Shown: positions 22,551 to 36,996 of the stretch, piece by piece
Layout of the letters: the number at the start of each line of letters is the position of its first letter
Position numbering within the stretch: position 1 is the first letter of the stretch
From: Dendrobium chrysotoxum
Lineage: Eukaryota > Streptophyta > Magnoliopsida > Asparagales > Orchidaceae
DNA length: 64,000 bases
Reading direction: 5' to 3'
NCBI GenBank assembly: GCA_019925795.1
Contig: CM034311.1
Location: 22,876,231-22,940,230, forward strand
The notes under the pieces: model-generated
What the model was told of the DNA's origin: nothing
Seen by the model: only the letters and a program-made list of their open reading frames with translations
The model's database searches: none
Made by a program: the position numbers and the translations under genes

Positions 22551-23270
22551 TGATGTCTGATGTGGACCATCCAATCTATACCACTTGGGATGCTAAAAAT
22601 TCTAAGGTAATGGCTTGATTAGTCAATTCTATGCCCAAAGAGATAAGTTCCAATTGTCTGTCAAAGGATTTGTCCCCACAAATGTAGTTGGAACTTTGGA
22701 ATCAAGCTCAAGTGTATGGATGACTCTGCGACAAAAAGAGATTTTCCAATGTGAGGATTCCATAACAAAATATTTCAATTCTCTTAAAATAATTTGGCAA
22801 AATCGTCATATATTCAATGATTACGAGTAGAAATCACCCAAGCCCTGCAATTATTAGAAGAAAATGATTGATGTTGGTCACATCTTTAAATTTCTTGCAT
22901 GGTTAAACATTGAGTATGATGAAATTTGCAGACATATTATTGGAAGAAACCCTCTCCCTCCAATTAGAGAGGTATTTGCATCGGCACAAAGAGAGGAAGC
23001 CACAAACAAGTGATGCTTGGAAAGAAAAATACATATACTATTCTACCCATAGAATGCCTTAATAATTCCGAAAGCACAAGTACCTTTCAAAATCCATCTA
23101 CAAGAGATAAGAGCAATTTGCACTGCAATTATTGTCGGAAACCTCACCATACACGAGCTACATGCTACAAGTTACATGGAAAACAGATCGATAGCAAACA
23201 AAATGAACCTGATAGATAGATCACACTCTCAAACACATGAGGCTGAATCATTTCATTTCAATAAATAACA
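22551..23270 (+). pseudogene. Ty1/copia gag relic (5' part of a split element)
   Basis: Across shifting frames it shows a copia gag of the UBN2 type: TTWDAKNSKVMA, then LVNSMPKEIS near the start. About 22914-22990 gives YDEICRHIIGRNPLPPIREV, then the 'REE' motif, matching the usual 'YDEVRGRILG..PLPS..EVF...RREE'. At 23120-23180 there is a CCHC knuckle, CNYCRKPHHTRATCYKLHGK. The element is cut at 23280 by the gypsy insertion and resumes at 29218. Many stops. No LTR was recognised to its left. Confidence 0.8.
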
Positions 23271-23280
23271 ATTAGAACAT

Positions 23281-23823
23281 TGATAGGAAATACTTGAGTT
23301 TGCAAGTAATCCAAGAGGAAATTCTTGAGTTCACAAGCAACCCTAGTAATAATTGATAAAAACAATGAGAATAATGCAAAAATCTGGATGAAATCAATCC
23401 AAACAAGGATAGATTGCAATAGTGGAATCAAAGCAAAACAAACACAAAGCAAGATACAATTGATCCTCAATTCGAGACGAGGATCGTTCTCTCCCAATCT
23501 CTAGATTATAGATCTAGAGCCCAAGACGCCAAGGAAAACTCCAAGAGAACAACTCAAAACATGCATGCCCTAACCCTAGCCTCCTCCTTCTTTTACATAC
23601 ATACCTTCCTAATAAAAAGGCAATAAAAACCTTCCTAGAATAAACCAAATTCAAAAGAGTTTCCCCATGTGCTAGCCGCCCCCTTCTCTCTCTCTCTAAA
23701 TTCCGCCCTAGGAGGGCCCGCAGACCTGGGCAGCTTGTTTAAGAAGGCGGCTTAGCCCGCCTCCTGTAGGTTTGAACCGACCCAGGCGGGGCTAGTTTGA
23801 TCGGTTCAGGGAGAACCGTATCA
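23281..23823 (-). repeat. Gypsy chromovirus 3' LTR (543 bp)
   Basis: Begins TGATAGGAAATACTTGAG and ends GAACCGTATCA, with short TGATA/TATCA inverted termini. It is highly similar to the copy at 28677-29217 (about 95% by eye). The polypurine tract, GGGAAGGGGATA on the minus strand, lies directly inside it (23824-23838), which fixes it as the 3' LTR of a minus-strand element. Confidence 0.93.
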
Positions 23824-26580
23824 ATATCCCCTTCCCAAAAAACCACATTGTCCTCAAGGTGAAAATTTGAAAACTGATGTTTCATCCTCTCATAAGGTTC
23901 CCACGTGGCCTTGTAATCCGGAAGACTTTTGCACTGGATCAACACTTCTTTAGCTTCATCTCCCCTCTGGCGAACCCCCGTCAGTTCTAAGGGTTCCAAA
24001 ATCACCTCTATGTCCTTCGTGAGTGTCACCGGTAACTTCGAGCTGACTGCATAATCTCCAATTGCCCTTCTTAACTGGGATACATAGAAAACCGGATGTA
24101 TAGTCTCCGTTGGTGGTAATTTCAGCCGATATGCTACCGCTCCAATCTTTTCCAATACTTCATAAGGTCCAAAGTACCTTGGAGCAAGCTTATCATTCCT
24201 CCTGTTGGCGACTGTCTTTTGTTTGTATGGTCAGAGCTTCAAGAACACCCTTTCCCCTACTTCGAGCTGGATGTCCTTCCTATGCCCATCAGCTTGCTTC
24301 TTCATAATATGTTGTGCCCTCAGCAGATGTCACTTCAACTCCTCTAACACTCTGTCCCTCTCCTCTAAGTACTCCTCCACTGAAGAAACTGAAGTACTGC
24401 TACTCCCAAAGTGCACCAAGTGAGGAGGATCCCTTCCGTACAACACCTTGAATGAGGTCATTTGAGAAGCATAATGATAAGAGGTGTTGTACCAGTACTC
24501 GGACCATGATAGCCACTTGGCTCGTAGCATGGGTGTCTCCGACACAAAGCATCTCAGGTAGGTTTTCAAGCTCCTGTTGACCACTTCTGTTTGGCCATCC
24601 ATCTGTGGGTGGTAGGCGGTGCTCCTCTTCAGAACTGTCCCCTATAATCTGAACAACTCTCTCCAAAAGTGGTTGAGGAATACCTTATCTCTATCTGATA
24701 CTATCGCCTCTGGTATTCCATGTAATCTGACCACCTCTCTAATGAAAGTTGAAGCCACTGTTACCATGGTGTATGGATGTCGAAGGGGAATGAAATGAGC
24801 ATACTTGCTCAATCTGTCCACCACCACTAGAATCACTGTGAAACCTTCTGAACAGGGCAGCCCATCTATGAAGTCCATAGATATCTCCTCCCATACTCGT
24901 CCTGGTAAAGCCAACGGCTGTAGTAGTCCTCCTGACGACATAGCCAGATATTTGTTCCTTTGACAGACCTCACACCTGGCCACCATCTCCTCCACATCTC
25001 TGTGCACCCCTTCCAGTACAGCTTCGAGGCTAACCTATTGTATGTCTTCTGCACCCTTGAATGACCCCCCACAACGCTCCCATGAAAGTCCTGGAGTAAG
25101 TTTTGAATGTGGATTGAGGTCCGGGGCATAACAAATCTCCCCTGAAATTACAGTCTGTCCCCCTCCAACAAGTACTCTGGGTGGCTACCCCCTTCCCTCA
25201 GTAAATCTGTCATGATCTTTCCCAACTCCTCATCCCTAGCACTCTCCTCCCAAATGGCCTCCCAATCCAGCATCAAAGAAATCGATACTGTCACTGTCTG
25301 CAACTCCCCCATACATCTGGACAAGGCATCTGCTGCCTTGTTCTCCACTCCTGGCTTGTACTGGATTTCAAAATCATATTCCAGCAATTTGGACAGCCAC
25401 CTCAGATGCTCCTCAGTCACCATCTGCTGCTCCAACAAGTACTACTTCAGGCTCCTCTGGTCGGTTCTGACAATGAAATGCCTCCATAACAGGTAGGGTC
25501 GCCACTTCTGGATGGCTAAGACGATGGCCATCCACTCCCTTTCATAGACTGATTTCAGCCTGGCTCTGCCTGTCAACACCTGGCTGAAGTAGGCAATGGG
25601 TCGACGATTCTGCATGAGTACTGCCCCAATCCGTACTCTGAAGCATCTGTCTCCACTATGAAGGCTTGAGTGAAGTCTGGTAAAGCTAAGATTGGTACAG
25701 TAGTCATAGCCTTCTTCAGTCTCTGAAATGTTGTTGTGGCCGCCTCTTCCCATAAGAACCCATCTTTCAGCAGCTGCTCCGTCAGTGGCCATGCTATAGT
25801 GTTGTACCCTTTTACAAACCTCCTGTAGTACCCTGTCAGTCCTAAAAATCCTCTCAATTCCTTCAGATTCTTAGGTAAGGGCCACCTTAACATAGCCTCA
25901 ATCTTTGACTGATCGGCTGCCACCCCTTCTTTGGAAACAAAATGACCCAAATACTCCACACTGGTCTGGGCAAAATAACACTTCATTAGGTTGGCCCTCA
26001 GTTGATGTTCCTGTAGGACTCCCAAGATCATCTTTACCATCTTTAAGTGCTCTAGATGCCCCTTCTTAGTTTTGTTGTACACTAGTATGTCATCAAAAAA
26101 CGCCAAAACAAACTTCCGGAGGTACTGCCTGAACACCCTGTTCATCAGTGACTGGAAAATAGCAAGGGTGTTGGTAAGCCCAAACGGCATTACTAGAAAC
26201 TCATAATACCTCTCATGTGTCCTGAAAGCTGTCTTGGAGATGTTTGCCTCCCTCATTCTGATCTGATGGTACCCAGATTTCAAATCCAATTTGGAGAACA
26301 TCACTGCCCCATATAGTTCATCCAAGAGCTCATCAATCACAGGAATAGGAAACTTATCCGGCACTGTCTCCTTGTTCAACGCTCTATAGTCTACACAAAA
26401 TCGCCAGCTCCCATCCTTCTTTTTGACCAGTAGGACTAGACTAGAGAAAGGACTCACACTTGGCTTGATGATCCTCCAGCATCTCACAGATAAGTTTCTC
26501 AATCTCATCCTTCTGAAATTGAGGATATCGGTAGGGCCTGACGCTGATGGGTGACACATCTTCCCTCAAGGTGATAGCAT
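23739..26580 (-). pseudogene. Gypsy chromovirus pol: RT, RNase H, integrase, chromodomain
   Basis: Minus-strand pol in several frames. RT (26559 to about 25800) has VDYRALNKETVPDKFPIP, FSKLDLKSGYHQIRM, then the catalytic FFDDILVYN. RNase H starts at VETDASEYGLG, with a frameshift near 25620, and continues as RARLKSVYEREWMA and NKAADALSR. Integrase (25129 to about 24330) has CEVCQRNK, then MDFIDGLP, VSDRDKVF and GQTEVVNRSLKTYLR, which contribute the three acidic catalytic residues (D, D, E). The C-terminal part (24155-23739) has HPVFYVSQLR and a chromodomain-like VLIQCKSLPDYKATWEPYE, so it is a chromovirus. At least four frameshifts and stops mean it cannot make a full polyprotein. Expected to have acted in virus-like particles. 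Confidence 0.93.
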
Positions 26581-28529
26581 GCTCCTACTTCCTTGATGGT
26601 GGTAATCCCTGAGGTGGCTGAAACACCTCCTGGAATTGCTGAATCAATGGCTATATGGAGAGGGATATGTCCCCTCCCTCCTCCAATCTCGCTCCCTCCA
26701 AACTGTACAGCTCCACCAAATATCCTCCACCCACCACCTGTATACTCCTCACCATGGTTTTAAGAGAAACCATGTATTTGGATAGCCCTGCATCTCCCCT
26801 GATCACCACCTTCCTCCTATCCACCATCAGCTCCATCATGAGTGCTCCCCAATTAACCTTGTTGTCTCCCAAAGTCTGCAGCCACTTCATCCCCAGGATG
26901 ACATATGTACTCCCTAACTCCAGTGGAAGAAAATCTTCCCTCACCTAAATCCTCTGGATAGTCAGTAGCACTCCTCTACAGATCTCCTGGCCTTTCTCTA
27001 CCTTCCCCGTACCCATCATCATTCCATAATAACCGTATCCACAAATTTCACTCCCAATTGGTCGATGACCTAAGTGGAAATGAAATTGTGGGTAGCCCCA
27101 CTATCAATTAGCACCACCACCTCCCTACCCTCTATCTCCCCCTTCACCTTCATGGTATGATTCATAGTGAATCCTACCACCGAGTTCAGGGAAATCTCAG
27201 CCAGATCCAGATGCAGCTTCTCCTCCTCCTCTTCCTCTAACTCTCCCTCACCTCCTTCCTCAGTTTCCTCGTCATCACAGACGGTGAGAATCTGAAGAGT
27301 TCGGTCCCTGCACCTATGCCCTGGAGTATACTTCTCATCACACCTGAAACACAACCCCTTTGCCCTCTTCTCCCGCATCTCCTTCTCTGTCAGCCTCTTG
27401 AAGTTTTCCCCACTCCCTCCTCCTACTGTCTTCTCCCTGGTGGTACCTCCTGTTGCAGGACCCTTAGGTGCTAAATGAGTGGTCGTCATCCTGTAAGTAC
27501 CTCCTGAGCTGCTACTCCTGGCTCCCTTCTCTAGATTCCTCTGATTTTCAACTAGCTGTGCCAACTTCATGGCCTCCCCCAAGTCACGAGGCATCAGAAC
27601 TTTCACTGCTGCTATGATCTCTGTCTTCAGCCCTTTCATGAAGTTCTCCTCTAATATAGTATCTGATAATCGCTCCACCCTACTGGCCACATGCTCAAAC
27701 TGCTCACGGTAGTCTGCTACTAATCCCTCCTACACCAGAGCAAAAAACTGCTCATAGAAATCTCCTCCCAGGTCGGCAGTTTGGAAACGTTATATTATGC
27801 AGTCCTTGAATTCTCCCCAACTCCTGATGGGTCTCTTCTGGTCTCTCCACTGGTACCATGACAGCGCCTTCCCCTCCAAACATAAGCCTGTTGCTGTCAG
27901 CTTCTCCTCCTCCGTTAGCCCACTGACGGCGAAGTACCTCTCCACCTTATAAATCCACCCATACGCATCCTCCCTTTAGAATATGGGCATCTTCAGCTTC
28001 CTCACCTTCTGAACTCCCCCGTTTCCCCTTATTCCTCCATAGCTTCCCCTCTCCAAAGTGCTTGGCCCTCCCCACGTCTCCCGATCTTCCCTTGCCCTAT
28101 AATAACCCAAACCCCCTTCGAATTCCCCTCTCCTTCCTTCAAATTCAGCACCATGACAGACATAATATCCCTCCCGACGTTCCCAATCAGCACCTTTTTG
28201 CTCCACCCCCCATACCCATGCCTTTCCCCATACCAACCTCCTCTATCCTTCCTCTAGAAAGGCTCCAGATAGGGTTTTCTTCTTTCTCCCTCCACGATCT
28301 CCACCTCATCTTCCTCCCTACGAATTTCAGAATTTGTGTTATTCCCTTCTAACCCTTTTGCCACGGAAGCCGCCGTTTGATTGTTGATTTCTAACATTTT
28401 CTTCATCATGTCCCGGAGATCGACTACTTGTCCTTCCATGGAGAAAATCCTTTCCTCCACCGTTGTCTTGATTTGGTTCATCTCTTCTTCAAGTCTTTCT
28501 TCCAGCGCATCCACTTTCTTGGCCGCCAT
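26581..28529 (-). pseudogene. Gypsy chromovirus gag-protease (frameshifted)
   Basis: Gag starts at the ATG at 28529 (MAAKKVDALEERLEEE, coiled-coil-like), shifts frame near 28250, and reads FKDCIIQRFQ and then FEHVASRVERLSD further on. The zinc knuckle CFRCDEKYTPGHRC lies near 27340, followed by an acidic Glu-rich linker. The aspartic protease active site VVVLIDSGATHNFIS is at about 27075-27120, right before a stop at 27070. Another frame (26944-26651) carries LGSTYVILGMKWLQTLG, the protease 'LG..WL' region. In-frame stops and shifts show decay. Confidence 0.9.
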
Positions 28530-28662
28530 CTCTATCTGGATTTTTTTTGTAGATTCAAAAAATCTAGATTCGGATCACAAAAACAGCAACTTCCTCCTTC
28601 ACCGGCCAAAATTTAGCCGCTGAATTTTGCCAAAATTAGCCCTCTAACCATCCCAAGACTTT

Positions 28663-28673
28663 CTCTAATACCA
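28663..28673 (-). other. Primer-binding site (tRNA-iMet type)
   Basis: On the minus strand TGGTATTAGAG follows the 5' LTR after a short AAT spacer (LTR end TATCA). It differs by one base from TGGTATCAGAG, the usual plant initiator-methionine tRNA primer site, and so marks the 5' end of the gypsy element. Confidence 0.8.
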
Positions 28674-28676
28674 ATT

Positions 28677-29217
28677 TGATAGGAAATACTTGAGTTCGCA
28701 AGTAATCCAAAAGGAAATACTTGAGTTCGCAAGCAACCCTAGCAATAATTGGTAGAAACAGCGAGAATAATGTAAAAATCTGGATGAAATCAATCCAAAA
28801 AATGATAGATTGCAATAGTGGAATCAAAGCAAAACAAACACAAAGCAAGATACAATTGATCCTCAATTCGAGAGGAGGATCGTTTTCTCCCAATCTCTAG
28901 ATTATAGATCTAGAACCCAAGACGCCAAGGAAAACTCCAAGAGAACAACTCAAAACATGCATGCCCTAACCCTAGCCTCCTCCTCCTTTTAAATACATAA
29001 CTTCCTAATAAAAAGGCATTAAAAACCTTCCTAGAATAAACCAAATTCAAAAGAGTTTCCCCATGGGCTAGCCGCCCCCTTCCCTCTCTCTAAATTCCAC
29101 CCTAGGGGGGCCCACAGGCCTTGGCGGCTTGTTTAAGGAGGCGGCTTAGCCCGCCTCCTATAGGTTTGAACCGGCCCAGGCGGGGCTGGTTTGATCGATT
29201 CAGGGAGAACCGTATCA
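28677..29217 (-). repeat. Gypsy chromovirus 5' LTR (541 bp)
   Basis: The partner of 23281-23823, with the same TGATAGG...CGTATCA termini. The bases following it (TACAT, 29218-29222) match the five before the left LTR (AACAT, 23276-23280) at four positions, consistent with an eroded 5-bp target duplication. Confidence 0.93.
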
Positions 29218-30447
29218 TACATCTTTTCAAACTGTTAAAATCCAGTTCATCACCACATGCTCCTATCAATTCTATGGCACAAACATGTAACATTCCTTTG
29301 GCACTTTCTACTCTTGAGGAAATCAGTCCATGGATTATAAATTTAGGGGCATCTGATCATATGACTAGCTCTTCCAAGTTATTTTAATTCCTATGACCCT
29401 TCTCTTGTTTTAGAAAAAGTGAGAATTGCAAAAGGAAGTTTTTCATTGATTACTGGCAAAGAGCATATTAAAATTTCAGAAAAAATACCCTTAAATCGGT
29501 TTTAAATGTATCAAAAATTCCCTGCAATCTTCTTTCAGTTAGTAAGACACCTAAAAATTCTAACGGTTCAATGTCTTTTTTTTTTTCTTCCACTTGAATT
29601 TTGCCCATCCTTTTACTCCACTACGATAAGCAATCTTTGGACACACAGAGATATGAGGACTAGTGGTAGTACTAGTAATTTACCTTTGATATATAATGTT
29701 TTATCAAATATAGGGGAAGAATTATCACCAATGAACACTAACCATCGACTAAAGCTTCAGGTTTATGTTAGGAAAAAGTTTCTTATAAAGGATATAACTC
29801 TGGACATTTCTTCAGCAGTCATCCAGTCTAGCTTGTCGAGTGATGGTTTGACGCCTCAGAGTAAGATCTCTTTCACATCAATTAGATCTCTTTCACATCA
29901 ATTTATCTTCCGGCATATCATGTTTGATATAGACCTGCCTATTGCTTTGCGAAAAGAAAATCATATTGCCAGATAATGATTTATCAAAGACGCAGGAGTA
30001 GTACCACCAATTGAAACAAATCCTCTACCAAAACTTCAAGTTTATCTCACGAAAAAGTTCCTTACAAAGGATATAACTTTAGATGTTTCTCCAGCAATCA
30101 TCCAATCTTAAGTTGGTGATTGACGGTTCAACAACTCAAAGTAAGATCTCTTTTACACCCATTTTATCTTCCAATCTTGTTTTAACCTTGACCTACTTAC
30201 TGCTTTTAGAAACGAAAATCATCTTTGCACCAAACCCCATTACTAAATACCTATCAGGCTATCCTATGAAAACCTATCTAAAACAAAAAAAGAAAACCTA
30301 TAAAATATGTGTGATGTGTTTGTTCCAAGAACTACACAGAAAGAATTAGGTGATCCAGATAGGAATTCAAAAAGTTATGGAATAAATAAATGCTCTTAAG
30401 AAAAATAAAACTTAAAAGTTTTATTGATGTACCGATTGACAAGAATC
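29218..30447 (+). pseudogene. Ty1/copia protease-to-RT relic (3' part of split element)
   Basis: Continues the copia from 22551-23270. Protease-like PWIINLGASDHMTSSSKLF lies at about 29320-29380 (the family has D-S-G-A where this copy has N-L-G-A, so the catalytic Asp is lost). LKSVLNVSKIPCNLLSVSK follows, as in 'L..VL.VP.L.CNLLSVSKL'. The integrase core is missing. The linker before RT appears twice (about 29735-29965 and 30012-30240), each with LQVY...KKFL.KDITLD, and the first copy has DLPIALRKENHIA as in 'DIPIALRKG.R.C'. NALKKNKT and then the VDVPIDK counterpart at about 30390-30440 is the start of RT ('NALEKN.TWE.VD.P..K'). It stops there. Confidence 0.75.
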
Positions 30448-31027
30448 AACATAGATTAGCAACATTTGTGATCAAGGACAATGTGCGAAATGATGATATC
30501 TCCAAAGCGATGGAAGGCCACCAGAATAGCAGATGGCATTGTGGGACTGAGAACTACAACGTCACAAATCTTGATAGGCTTGCTAGCTTTAAGTATAGAG
30601 CTGGGAAATGTAACTCCAAGAAGAAAGGTACCGAATATCTACATTGGTTTCGTTGACAAGGTGGTCCATGGATTTGGGGATTTTCGGTGGTGAATCAACG
30701 AAAGCACCATTAACAAGATCCTACGTTGTATTTGTACATTTCGATTCATTCATCACTCAAAAAATTTGAGGATAATAGAAGAAGCGATGAGTTATTTGCC
30801 AATGATTCATTTATTTCATATCCCCACCCTCCCCAAAATAGCACCCCAACAAAAAGATGTTGTGAGTTCACAAATCACAACAAATACTGATTCAAAGCAT
30901 CAACAACACATTCTATTCTACATTCTAGAAATAAATCAGCAAAAGCATTCAGATACCGCATTCAGCAACAACCAACTTCTCTGAAGCTGCACGGAGGCAT
31001 TTCATCGAACACCTGAAGAGCAATAAG
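30448..31027. other. Unrecognised stretch and 3' flank of FdC1
   Basis: 30448-30700 is unusually open on both strands (plus frame 30481-30693; an ATG-less minus frame of about 60 codons), with composition closer to coding than its surroundings. No family was recognised. 30750-31027 is AT-rich and probably contains the 3' UTR of the minus-strand ferredoxin gene. Confidence 0.35.
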
Positions 31028-31501
31028 TCAATCATTCGCCGTAGCCAGCTGAACGGAAAGGAGCTCATCTTCTGGTATAGTACGGATAACACAATCGGAG
31101 AGGGGGTGGGAGACGCAGAGGAGAGCGTATCCACTTTCGATTACGTCTTCACTGAGCATGCCCTCGCTCTGGTCGACGGCACCGCTGAGAAGGCGAGCAG
31201 GGCAGGTCATGCAAACCCCGAGCTTGCAATCATGAGGAACTTCAACTCCCTCTTCCAGTGCTCGCCCTAGTATTGTCTCGTCCTCGCCTACTTCTAATGT
31301 ACGCTGCTCTCCCCCGTGCTCGATTGTGACTTTGTATGCTCTGCACCACCACCACTTAGCGAATTGATGCCGCCGCCGACGGGATCCGGCAGGGGTCGGC
31401 GTCGGTCGGCGACTCTGGTGAAAGAGGCGGATGGGGGTTGGTTTGATGTTGTGCGGAAGTAACGGAGGAGAAACGGAGAAGCGAGTAAGGCTTGTCGCCA
31501 T
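31028..31501 (-). CDS. FDC1: Plastid [2Fe-2S] ferredoxin, FdC1 type
   Basis: A single-exon gene of 157 codons. The ATG at 31501 was chosen because it begins a Ser/Arg/Pro-rich plastid transit peptide (MATSLTRFSVSPP, then an RRRRHQ stretch to about residue 55); the open frame upstream has no such character. The mature domain starts near YKVTIEHGG. Cluster ligands are C92, C97, C100 (CKLGVCMTC) and C129 (ALLC). The protein ends in DELLSVQLATAND, a C-terminal extension beyond plain ferredoxins that matches plant FdC1 (At4g14890 type). FdC proteins are stromal electron carriers that accept electrons from photosystem I but interact poorly with ferredoxin-NADP reductase; that is family knowledge. 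It is divergently paired with RPS18. I see no lesion. Confidence 0.93.
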   Translation of the reverse strand: MATSLTRFSVSPPLLPHNIKPTPIRLFHQSRRPTPTPAGSRRRRHQFAKWWWCRAYKVTIEHGGEQRTLEVGEDETILGRALEEGVEVPHDCKLGVCMTCPARLLSGAVDQSEGMLSEDVIESGYALLCVSHPLSDCVIRTIPEDELLSVQLATAND

Positions 31502-31851
31502 TGCAGCGCTATGAATTGTTGTATTGTGGCACAGTGGCAGCTCCTGTTTGCTGAAGCCTGCGGTTGGGGGGAGCGTGGGCGGGGCGGATAAGGTGATGGG
31601 CCATATATGATATTTAAATATATAAGACATAAAAATAACAATAATAAAGAGTTAAAAATAAAAATAGATAAATAAATAAATAAAGAACGATCATGACCGT
31701 CCATCGACTGGATGTCCATTCACGAACGACATATAAAAGATACAGTTCCTGCCGAATCTAGGCATATAGTGTAAAACCCTAGCGGCCGCTTGCTGCAAGG
31801 AGACGGTACAGAGAAACAACAGTTTCCTGTTGCAAGAGAAAGCTAGCAGCC
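31502..31851. promoter_or_regulatory. Shared intergenic promoter of FdC1 and RPS18
   Basis: About 350 bp separate the two divergent start codons. Elements seen: TGGGCC (site II type) at 31597-31602, AT-rich TATA-like sequence at 31606-31624 suited to the minus-strand gene, TATAAAA at 31732-31738 suited to RPS18, and the telo-box AAACCCTA at 31774-31781. Telo-box plus site II is the standard promoter combination of plant ribosomal protein genes. 5' UTRs of both genes also lie here. Whether regulation is shared is inference. Confidence 0.7.
31774..31781 (+). promoter_or_regulatory. Telo-box AAACCCTA
   Basis: Located 71 bp before the RPS18 ATG and about 35 bp after TATAAAA, so it probably falls at or just after the transcription start, as is usual in plant ribosomal protein genes. 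Confidence 0.75.
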
Positions 31852-35014
<3,163 letters not shown>

Positions 35015-35334
35015 GCTTTTCCTCGTCAGCTTTTTAGCAGAGGTCATGTTGGTGTTTTGAACTAAGAAAACCTATCCAAGCATGTCTTCAGTTTTTCGGC
35101 TTTCAAACATGTTTTGTTTTATTTTTCAGCATTTTCATTTGAAAGAAATATTTATTCTTGGCAAGAAGTTTGTGTTTTAGCTAAACCTATTTTGATGAAG
35201 TGCTTAGCGGTATTTTTTATGATCGAGAAATGGAATTAGTTGCTTCATGTAGTGTTTCTTGAAAGAGCTTTGAAACATCGGCAAGCAAATGGAATCTGTA
35301 TATATCAATATATTGTTTGCTCACTTAAGCTGCT
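35015..35334 (+). other. RPS18 3' UTR and flank
   Basis: T-rich sequence after the stop codon, as expected for a plant 3' UTR and its downstream flank. No exact polyadenylation site can be assigned by eye. Confidence 0.5.
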
Positions 35335-35432
35335 TCCCAATTAAGACAGACATATATCACATACATAAGACTTGAATCCAAGACCTCTTAATTGGTAGCC
35401 TAAGCTCCGAACCAACAGATCAAGGTGAGCTG
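35335..35432 (-). mobile_element. tRNA-derived SINE-like fragment
   Basis: On the minus strand it has TTGGTTCGGAGC (A-box-like region) and, about 25 bp on, GAGGTCTTGGATTCAAGTC, resembling a tRNA T-arm with a B box. Spacing and order fit a degraded Pol III promoter of a tRNA-derived SINE. The tail was not identified. Confidence 0.45.
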
Positions 35433-35624
35433 TATATTCAGCTATTAATTTATCAGCATAGAATGAGAATGTGCATGTGGTCAAAAAGCTGATATGAATT
35501 TGTAGGTCTTACAATGAGAGTAACATTCTTCATTGTCATGGAAGAGTATCTTGCTTAAAGAAGATAGCAATTTTCTTCTTTTAGTGCATGCCTTGTGATT
35601 TATATACATTGGTTTCAATGTCAT

Positions 35625-36280
<656 letters not shown>

Positions 36281-36284
36281 GGCT

Positions 36285-36372
36285 TGTACACTTAGTATAT
36301 ATTATACATATTTTATATATAAGTTGTACACAGGATATATATAAGATATGTATAATATATATTCTGTGTATA
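36285..36372. repeat. AT-rich inverted repeat
   Basis: The arms (about 36291-36320 and 36335-36366) are near-perfect inverse copies of TATATATTATACATATTTTA around a GTTGTACACAGG centre. It could form a hairpin of about 30 bp and may be a small MITE. Confidence 0.65.
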
Positions 36373-36414
36373 AGTAGTGTTGTTTGATTTTATTGGAGTC
36401 TGAACACAAGCCAC

Positions 36415-36556
36415 ATTAGAATTTTATGTGCGGTCATCGGATGCCCTCTAGAGGTGAATTAGGATGCATCACGCCATCATTTTGCTATGTAATGAATGAC
36501 GTGTTACATTCTGATTTACCTCCAAACGATTCGGTGACCGCACGTAATAATTTCTC
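36415..36556. mobile_element. Hairpin MITE with GTGCGGTCA arms
   Basis: The left arm 36421-36473 (TTATGTGCGGTCATCGGATG, then GAGGTGAATTAGGATGCATC) pairs with the inverse at 36500-36551 (ending CGGTGACCGCACGTAATAAT). The loop is about 26 nt and arm identity is roughly 75% by eye. No coding content. Confidence 0.7.
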
Positions 36557-36996
36557 TAAGGAGAGTTGTCACGCCATATGATATTTGCTCTAATAGTCAA
36601 TGATTATATTAATATTAATGCAAATAAAGATCGTTTAAAAGGAAAATGAATATTTTTACATAAAATTAATCATTACCAAATCGCCTGCTCATTGGTTCCT
36701 CAATTAATGATAAACAAATATAAGAAAGAGTTGGATTAGTGATGCATGTCATACTAAGAGAAATAGAATGATTTTTAATTAAAAAAGAAATTTATGGAAA
36801 ACATATTTAACATTAAAAAAATAAAACATCTATAAAAAGTATAAAATGGGAGGAAAAAATTATATTTATTAGTTTTTTTTTTCAGATATCTCTGTTTTTA
36901 TTTTTTATTGCTTACAGAATTACATGAGGTCCTTATTATACAATTTTTTCCCTCTCCCATCTGTATTTGAGAAGATTTGTTAACTCTGTCCTAACT
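36557..36996. other. Non-coding AT-rich stretch
   Basis: Nothing recognised. Confidence 0.35.

Larger units (their letters stand above)
23281..29217 (-). mobile_element. Nearly complete Ty3/gypsy chromovirus, inserted in copia
   Basis: A 5.94-kb minus-strand element with both LTRs, a tRNA-iMet-like primer site, gag, protease, RT, RNase H, integrase, chromodomain and polypurine tract in the normal gypsy order. Structure is complete but the frames are broken. It interrupts a plus-strand copia relic between its gag zinc knuckle (ends near 23220) and its protease (from 29223), so it is the younger of the two. Confidence 0.92.

Noticed and set aside
31294..31719. 141-residue frame overlapping FdC1
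   Set aside because: A shadow in another frame. The FdC1 frame carries the conserved ferredoxin cysteines.
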